DNA of 64,000 nucleotides from Arthrobacter sp. MN05-02 (GTDB taxonomy: Bacteria; Actinomycetota; Actinomycetes; Actinomycetales; Micrococcaceae), in contig AP018697.1 of assembly GCA_004001285.1 (NCBI GenBank), forward strand, positions 1,674,001 to 1,738,000, in the 5' to 3' direction. Numbering within the stretch: the first letter of the stretch is position 1; every line of letters begins with the position of its first letter. The notes below the pieces were generated by a model. The model did not search any database. It worked only from the letters and a program-made list of their open reading frames with translations, and was not told where the DNA came from. Below are positions 58,917 through 64,000 of the stretch, one piece after another. The position numbers and the translations under genes are program-made.

Positions 58917-59744
58917 CTAGCGGATGCCCTGCGCGTCCAGGATCGCGTCCTCTTCCTCCTCCGACGACGGACGACGTCGCCGGCGGACCGGCTGCGCCGG
59001 GAGGGTGCCGTCCTGCTCCGCGTCGCTGCGCCGTTGCTGGCGCGCCGCGTAGCCGAGGCCGACGAAGGCCAGGACCCCGAAGGCGAACCACTGCAGGGAG
59101 TAGGACAGGTGCGGTCCCTCGTCGATCGAGGGCTTGGGCGCTGCGACCGGTGTCTGCGCCGCTGCCGGGCGCTCGAGCGCCAGGAGCCCGTAGGCGGCGT
59201 CCTGCACCGGATAGTCGAGCCTGTCCGCGAGTGCAGGAAGATCGATGGACGCGACCTGGCCCTCGGGGGCGCCGCGGTTGACGGCCGGTTCACCCGGCTT
59301 GGTCCTGGCGGTGACCTCCACCGGTCCGGCCGGCGGGTCGGGGATCTCGTCGGGGCGCCCGGCTTCGGCGTTGCCGATGGGCAGCCAGCCACGGTCGATG
59401 ATCACGGCCGTGCCGTCGTCGAGCCTGAGCGGGGTCAGCACCTCGTACCCCGGCTGCCCGTTCATCGGGCGGTTGCGGACCACCACCTGGTTCGCGACGT
59501 CGTAGGTTCCCACGAAGGTCACCGGCGTCCACTCGCGGGAGGCGTCGTAGTGGTCGAAGCCGTTCTCCCCGGGTACGTAGCGTTCCGGGGCGGCGTCGTA
59601 GTTCGCCACGATCCGCTGGATGTCCTCCACGACGGCCTCGCGGCGATCGAGTTGCCAGCGGCCCAGGGCCACGCAGCCGGCGGCCAGCACCACGACCATG
59701 GCGAGCCAGCCGAGCCATCGGGCTGAGAAGAGGAAACGGTACAC
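58917..59744 (-). CDS. SURF1-family cytochrome oxidase biogenesis protein
   Basis: 275 residues. SURF1 proteins aid insertion of haem A into cytochrome c oxidase subunit I. Membrane helices lie at ~10-28 and ~215-233, flanking an extracytoplasmic domain with VVRNRPMNGQPGYEVLTPL and VIIDRGWLP, the family core. The C-terminus is cytoplasmic and charged. It follows a 101-residue gene without a gap and fits functionally with ctaA and ctaB in this window. Confidence 0.92.
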   Translation of the reverse strand: MYRFLFSARWLGWLAMVVVLAAGCVALGRWQLDRREAVVEDIQRIVANYDAAPERYVPGENGFDHYDASREWTPVTFVGTYDVANQVVVRNRPMNGQPGYEVLTPLRLDDGTAVIIDRGWLPIGNAEAGRPDEIPDPPAGPVEVTARTKPGEPAVNRGAPEGQVASIDLPALADRLDYPVQDAAYGLLALERPAAAQTPVAAPKPSIDEGPHLSYSLQWFAFGVLAFVGLGYAARQQRRSDAEQDGTLPAQPVRRRRRPSSEEEEDAILDAQGIR

Positions 59745-60050
59745 CTAGCGGGTCTCCAACGGTCGGTCGGCGGTCAGGGGGAGCGTCTGCCTCCAGAGAC
59801 CGCGGTCCCGGAGGTACTCCTCGAACCACGCGACGTGGTCCGGGCACGATGCCCAGGCCTTCCGGCGTTCGGGGGTATGGATCCGCGGGTTGTTCCAGAG
59901 CAGCTGCCAGGCGGCCCCGTTCCGGCAACCCTTGCGCGAGCAGACCGGCCCGGCCCCCGCGGCGGGCGCCGGGGTTGGGAATAACCCGAGGCCCGCGGTC
60001 GACGTGCCGACCGCGGGCCGGGGGCCGGAGGGCAGATCAGGCATCGCCAC
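59745..60050 (-). CDS. Small Cys/His protein of unknown function next to SURF1
   Basis: 101 residues from GTG 60050 (ATG 60044 alternative). The first ~32 residues are Pro/Ala/Gly-rich; then CSRKGCRNGAAWQLLWNNP and, later, WASCPDHVAWFEEYL. The Cys-x4-Cys and Cys-x2-His spacing suggests a small zinc-binding fold. It abuts SURF1 and overlaps the DUF3099 gene, so the three form an operon. I recognise the pattern as conserved in actinobacteria but know no function. Confidence 0.72.
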   Translation of the reverse strand: MAMPDLPSGPRPAVGTSTAGLGLFPTPAPAAGAGPVCSRKGCRNGAAWQLLWNNPRIHTPERRKAWASCPDHVAWFEEYLRDRGLWRQTLPLTADRPLETR

Positions 60051-60465
60051 CGCGCCTGCCGTTGCCGGCGGCCGAGGATCCGTGCGGCGCCGGAGGGACG
60101 GTGTCGTCGAGGATCTCGCCGCTCAGGACGTCGTCGCCGTCGTCCGGGTGACTGTCGACCACCTTCGCCTCGAGCTCCCGCACCGGAGCGCGGTCGATCA
60201 ATGCGTCGCTGTGCCGGATGTTGCTGGTGTCGCTGCCGCCGTTCGCCACGATCACGGCGAAGTAGGGCAGGACGACGGCTCCGGCGATCATCACCCACTG
60301 CAGCCATACGTAGGGGACGACGAAGATCAGGACGAAACAGACGAGGCGGATGCTCATCGAGATCGTGTACCTGATCATTCGTGACCGCATTTCCTCGCTG
60401 TGTGATTCACGAGCGTCGGAGATGCTGTGGACGTCTGTGTTGTGCTTCGTTTGTTTACTCATCAC
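60037..60465 (-). CDS. DUF3099 family membrane protein
   Basis: 142 residues. Two closely spaced membrane helices occupy ~35-52 and ~56-75 (MSIRLVCFVLIFVVPYVWLQ and VMIAGAVVLPYFAVIVANGG). The N-terminal HSISDARESHSEEMRSRM precedes them, and the rest is an acidic soluble tail. The ATG pair at 60465/60462 gives two possible starts. It overlaps the next gene by 14 bases. Family function unknown; it is common in actinobacteria. Confidence 0.82.
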   Translation of the reverse strand: MMSKQTKHNTDVHSISDARESHSEEMRSRMIRYTISMSIRLVCFVLIFVVPYVWLQWVMIAGAVVLPYFAVIVANGGSDTSNIRHSDALIDRAPVRELEAKVVDSHPDDGDDVLSGEILDDTVPPAPHGSSAAGNGRRGGDA

Positions 60466-60669
60466 ACTCCATGAAGACTCCCTCTATTGTCTCACTCGGG
60501 CTCCCGTTCCCGAAGTCGAGGGGTGCGCCGCTAGGATCGTCGGGATAGTTTGACGGAAGAGCCGCGGAACGGGTCCGGAGGGGCTGGGACGCCCCGCCGG
60601 ATCGCAGCGCGATCCCCGATACAGAACAACGCGGGTACCTTGCGGTCCCGCAGACAGAGGAGTTTCCCC

Positions 60670-61407
60670 TTGGCACCTGGTGCAGACAGCACGACGACGA
60701 CAACCGGTCGCAGCGTCCTCATAACCGGAGGAAACCGGGGCATCGGCCTCGCCATCGCCAAGGTATTCGTAGCCAACGGCGATAAGGTTGCCATCACCTA
60801 CCGAAGTGGTGAGATCCCCGACGGGATGCTGGGCGTTCAGGCCGACGTCACGAGCGAGGAGCAGATCGACGCCGCCTTCACCCGGGTCGAGGCGGAGCAC
60901 GGGCCGGTGGAGATCCTCGTGGCGAACGCCGGCATCACCCGGGACACCCTCCTCCTCCGGATGACCGAGAGCGACTTCACGGACGTCATCGACACGAACC
61001 TCACCGGTGCGTTCCGGGTGGTCCGGCGCGCCTCGCGCGGCATGATCCGCCTGCGGCGCGGCCGCGTCATCCTCATCTCCAGCGTCACAGGCCTCTACGG
61101 TGCTCCCGGCCAGATCAACTACTCGGCGTCGAAGGCGGGGCTCGTGGGCATCGCGCGCTCCCTGACACGCGAGCTGGGCTCGCGGGGGATCACGGCGAAC
61201 GTCGTCGCCCCCGGCTTCATCGACACCGACATGACCGCGGAACTGCCGGAGGAGACCCGGAAGAGCTACCTGGCCACCATCCCCGCCGGGCGCTTCGCAT
61301 CCCCGGACGAGGTCGCCGGGGTCGTGTCCTGGCTGGCCGGCGACTCCGCCGGGTACATCTCCGGCGCGGTCATCCCGGTGGACGGCGGCCTCGGCATGGG
61401 CCACTGA
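60670..61407 (+). CDS. fabG: 3-oxoacyl-[ACP] reductase
   Basis: NADPH-dependent reductase of type II fatty-acid synthesis (SDR family). 245 residues from a TTG at 60670, chosen because AGAGGAG lies seven bases upstream. TGGNRGIGLAIAK is the cofactor loop, NAGI follows, and the catalytic Ser and YSASK are in place. The C-terminal VIPVDGGLGMGH is typical. A TAGGAT near 60532 could be the -10. The next gene starts 92 bases on in the same direction, an arrangement resembling mycobacterial fabG1-inhA, although the second enzyme is not InhA. Confidence 0.9.
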   Translation: MAPGADSTTTTTGRSVLITGGNRGIGLAIAKVFVANGDKVAITYRSGEIPDGMLGVQADVTSEEQIDAAFTRVEAEHGPVEILVANAGITRDTLLLRMTESDFTDVIDTNLTGAFRVVRRASRGMIRLRRGRVILISSVTGLYGAPGQINYSASKAGLVGIARSLTRELGSRGITANVVAPGFIDTDMTAELPEETRKSYLATIPAGRFASPDEVAGVVSWLAGDSAGYISGAVIPVDGGLGMGH

Positions 61408-61498
61408 CCCGGGCGCGACACCCGCACCACCCAGCACCACCGCAGCGGCATCCCGACAGCATTCCGTCAGCACCCCGAATTCCAGTAGAAGGAGCACC

Positions 61499-62248
61499 AT
61501 GGCCACCCTCGAGGGCACCACAGCAATCGTCACCGGATCCTCCCGCGGCATCGGCGCCGACGTCGCCCAGCAGCTCGCCGCGCAGGGCGCGGCCGTCGTC
61601 GTCAACTACCGCCAGAAGGCGCCACGCGCCACCAAGGTCGTCGCGGCGATCGAGGCGGCCGGTGGCAGGGCCGTCGCCGTGGGAGCGGACCTGACCACGC
61701 CCGAGGGGCCAGCCGCGCTGGTCGACGCCGCCGTCTCGACCTTCGGCGGACTGGACCTGCTGGTGCTCAACGCCTCCGGCGGCATGGAGACGAACATGGG
61801 GGAGGACTACGCGCTCAAGCTCAACCGCGACGCGCAGGTCAGCATGCTGACGGCCGCCGTCGAGGTCATGCCACAGGGCTCGCGCGTGGTGTTCATCACG
61901 AGCCACCAGGCGCACTTCATCGAGAAGGTCGCCACCATGGACGCCTACGAGCCGGTGGCCCGCAGCAAGCGGGCCGGCGAGGACGCGCTGCGCGCCCTGA
62001 TCCCGCAGCTGGACGCGAAGGGCATCTCCCTGGTGGTCGTGTCCGGCGACATGATCGAGGGCACGGTCACCGCGACCCTGCTCGACCGGGCGACCCCGGG
62101 TGCCATCGAGGCACGCCGGCAGGAGGCCGGGCGCCTGTACTCCGTGGCCGAGTTCGCCACCGAGATCGTTCGGATGGCGACGGCCGCCGTGCCCAGCGGC
62201 CACACGGAATACGTGGGCGGCGCCGAGGACTTCCTCGCGAAGAGCTGA
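61499..62248 (+). CDS. Atypical short-chain dehydrogenase/reductase
   Basis: 249 residues. The cofactor loop TGSSRGIGADVA near 12-23 and VLNASGG are normal. The catalytic region reads VFITSHQAHF, then AYEPVARSKRAGEDALR. Aligning on the Lys, the usual YxxxK Tyr position is Val, while a Tyr lies three residues earlier. A non-standard active site or a substrate-specific variation is likely. ATG 61499 has GAAGGAG upstream. Placed after fabG, it may act on acyl chains, but this is inference. It ends one base before the convergent serB. Confidence 0.82.
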   Translation: MATLEGTTAIVTGSSRGIGADVAQQLAAQGAAVVVNYRQKAPRATKVVAAIEAAGGRAVAVGADLTTPEGPAALVDAAVSTFGGLDLLVLNASGGMETNMGEDYALKLNRDAQVSMLTAAVEVMPQGSRVVFITSHQAHFIEKVATMDAYEPVARSKRAGEDALRALIPQLDAKGISLVVVSGDMIEGTVTATLLDRATPGAIEARRQEAGRLYSVAEFATEIVRMATAAVPSGHTEYVGGAEDFLAKS

Positions 62249-62249
62249 C

Positions 62250-63134
62250 CTACACCCCTGCCAGGTGGCGGACGACGTCGAGGTCGGGCAGGTCCAGGGC
62301 GGCGTCCGCCGCCGCGCGGACGGCCGGCTTCGCGTTGAACGCCACACCCAGGCCCGCGGCCGCCAGCATGTCGAGGTCGTTCGCGCCGTCGCCCACCGCC
62401 ACGGTGGCGGCGAGCGGAATCCCGGTTTGCTCCGCCTCGGCGCGGAGCGTGCGCTCCTTCTCCCGGCGATCGACCACCGCGCCGGCGACGCGCCCGGTCA
62501 GCATGCCACCGACGATCTCGAGGTCGTTCGCCGTCGCGAAGGACAGCCGGAGGCGGTCGGCGAGGGGCGCGAGGACCTGCGAGAAACCGCCCGACACGAC
62601 ACCGACACGGTGCCCGGCCCCGAGATACGCCCCCACGAGCCGCTCGGCGCCGTCGCTCAGTTCGATGCGGTCCACCACCTCGTCGATGACGGTGGCCGGC
62701 AGTCCCTTCAGCGCGCGCACCCGGTGGTGCAGTGACTGGGCGAAGTCGAGTTCGCCCCGCATCGCTGCCTCCGTCACGGCAGCCACCTCGGCCTCGCGGC
62801 CGGCATGCGCCGCGAGCAGCTCGATGACCTCCTGCTTGATGAGCGTGGAATCGACGTCCATGATCAGCAGCTTCGGCCCCGGACGGTACACCGCCGCCGG
62901 GACACACGCGGCGCCGATGCCGGTCGTCGAGGTCCACGCGGCGAGGGCGGCGCGCACCGGTGCCGCGGCGGCCGGCAGGACGACCTCCAGCGTCAGGACG
63001 TCGTACGACGCCGTCCCCGCGGAGGAAGTCCCCGTCACGTCGACGCCGAGGTCGCGGAGCACTCCCGTCAGGTCACGGCGGTGGCCGTCCTCGAGCGTCG
63101 GTGCGTAGGCGAGAACCCTGGCGTTGTCCGGCAT
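62250..63134 (-). CDS. serB: Phosphoserine phosphatase
   Basis: Last step of serine synthesis. 294 residues from ATG 63134, preceded by AGGAG nine bases upstream. The N-terminal ~85 residues form an ACT-like regulatory region. The HAD motif I is LIMDVDSTLIKQEVIELLA, Ser is in GVVSGGFSQV, and motif IV is VGDGANDLDMLAAAGLGVAF. It is convergent with the SDR gene and divergent from an ABC ATPase. Confidence 0.94.
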   Translation of the reverse strand: MPDNARVLAYAPTLEDGHRRDLTGVLRDLGVDVTGTSSAGTASYDVLTLEVVLPAAAAPVRAALAAWTSTTGIGAACVPAAVYRPGPKLLIMDVDSTLIKQEVIELLAAHAGREAEVAAVTEAAMRGELDFAQSLHHRVRALKGLPATVIDEVVDRIELSDGAERLVGAYLGAGHRVGVVSGGFSQVLAPLADRLRLSFATANDLEIVGGMLTGRVAGAVVDRREKERTLRAEAEQTGIPLAATVAVGDGANDLDMLAAAGLGVAFNAKPAVRAAADAALDLPDLDVVRHLAGV

Positions 63135-63335
63135 GTGTGCGCTCCTGTCCGTGCCGCTGCGGCGGCGTCGTCCGATACTGGTCCCATGTCCGCGGTTCCT
63201 CACGGCAGTGGCGTCGTCCCTGCGGGCGGTCCGCACGCAACGCGAGCGGAGCCGGGGACCCGCCGGGCGGGCACGCGGGGCCGGAGGCCCTCCGGTTTCG
63301 CCACGGGGCCGGTCCTTAGCCTAGTGTCTAGGACC

Positions 63336-64000
63336 ATGAGGAACGTTCTGGAACTGGCGGGAGTGAGCCTCGTCAGGGGCGGCAAGACCCTTCTCGATGA
63401 CATCGACTGGCAGGTCGGCGAGGGGGAGCGCTGGGTGGTCATGGGCCCCAACGGAGCGGGCAAGACCACGCTGCTGCAGCTCGCCGGTGCACGCCTGCAC
63501 CCCACCCGCGGTGCGGTCGGCATCCTCGACGAGGTGATGGGCGCGGTGGACGTCTTCGAGCTCCGCCCGCGCATCGGGCTCGCCTCCGCGGCACTGGCGG
63601 CCCAGGTCCCGGAGCACGAGACGGTGCTGAACGTCGTCGTGACCGCCTCCTACGGCGTCACCGGCCGGTGGCGCGAGCAGTACGAACGACTCGATGAACG
63701 ACGAGCCTTCCGCCTCCTCGACACCTGGGGCATGTCCCGCTTCATGAACCGCCCGTTCGGCTCCCTGAGCGAGGGCGAGCGCAAGCGCGTGCAGATCGCC
63801 CGGGCCCTGATGGCCGACCCGGAGCTGCTCCTCCTTGACGAACCCGCGGCGGGTCTCGACCTCGCCGGTCGTGAGGACCTCGTGCAGCGCCTCACGGAGC
63901 TCGCGCGGGACGACGAAGCGCCGGCCATGGTGCTGGTGACGCACCACCTCGAGGAAGTGCCACCCGGCTTCACCCATGCATTGCTCCTCCGGGACGGCAG
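63336..64000 (+). CDS. ABC transporter ATP-binding protein (3' end outside window)
   Basis: The first 221 residues of an ABC ATPase; the frame is open at the window end. ATG 63336 lies eight bases after TAGTGT (63322-63327), a likely -10. Walker A GPNGAGKTT is near 40, signature LSEGERKRVQIARAL near 150 with Glu in place of Gly, Walker B LLLLDEPAAGLDL, and the switch His in LVTHHLEEVP. The single-domain form resembles ModF/YlmA-like ATPases whose membrane partner is unknown. The substrate cannot be told. Confidence 0.88.
   Translation, partial: MRNVLELAGVSLVRGGKTLLDDIDWQVGEGERWVVMGPNGAGKTTLLQLAGARLHPTRGAVGILDEVMGAVDVFELRPRIGLASAALAAQVPEHETVLNVVVTASYGVTGRWREQYERLDERRAFRLLDTWGMSRFMNRPFGSLSEGERKRVQIARALMADPELLLLDEPAAGLDLAGREDLVQRLTELARDDEAPAMVLVTHHLEEVPPGFTHALLLRDG

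Overview
The window is 64 kb of high-GC, densely packed actinobacterial chromosome. Gene content and order point to the family Micrococcaceae, most likely Arthrobacter in the broad sense. The evidence is the uvrC-rapZ-yvcK-whiA cluster running into sod, gap-pgk-tpi and secG, the tkt-tal-pgi-zwf-opcA-pgl block, frequent GTG/TTG starts, 13E12/DUF222-type HNH proteins and hairpin terminators without U-tracts. I saw no tRNA, rRNA, CRISPR array, prophage or insertion sequence. The species assignment is inference.

Layout. 0-6 kb: the 3' end of polA, a DUF222-HNH endonuclease with a LexA-type box, an Eis-like acetyltransferase and rpsA. 6-11 kb: an RsmC/RlmG-like methyltransferase, a GAF-ANTAR regulator, two small conserved proteins and recQ. 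11-25 kb: coaE, uvrB, terC behind a yybP-ykoY (Mn2+) riboswitch, a prolyl-aminopeptidase-like hydrolase, a GNAT protein, a DUF3516-type helicase, tam, an MBL hydrolase, a GntR regulator with a large palindrome, and uvrA behind a LexA-type box. 25-31 kb: a HAD phosphatase, plsC, uvrC, rapZ, yvcK, whiA. 31-36 kb: sodA, gap, pgk, tpiA, secG. 36-44 kb (minus strand): tkt, tal, pgi, zwf, opcA, pgl. 44-50 kb: ctaB, a DapA-family aldolase, and an ABC transporter followed by ctaA. 50-55 kb: sufR-sufB-sufD-Rieske-sufC-sufT. 55-57 kb: bioY-bioM-bioN. 57-64 kb: an ABC-F protein, a SURF1 protein, two small proteins, fabG, an atypical SDR, serB and the start of another ABC ATPase.

How the genes work together. 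Excision repair (uvrA, uvrB, uvrC, polA) is spread over 28 kb on one strand. Lower glycolysis and the pentose-phosphate pathway face each other and end at a shared terminator after secG. Haem A synthesis and cytochrome-oxidase assembly (ctaB, ctaA, SURF1), Fe-S assembly and biotin uptake make up most of the right half.

Two themes stand out. First, at least ten otherwise conserved genes carry disruptions: rpsA, coaE, the GAF-ANTAR gene, the hydrolase, sodA, tpiA, pgl, opcA, zwf and tkt. These are small indels, plus one in-frame TGA in tkt. They cluster at 5.7-16.5 kb and 31.8-44.1 kb and are absent elsewhere, so assembly error is the likeliest cause. Second, many genes have a TAnnnT -10 element 5-7 bases before the start codon, which suggests widespread leaderless transcription and fixes several starts.
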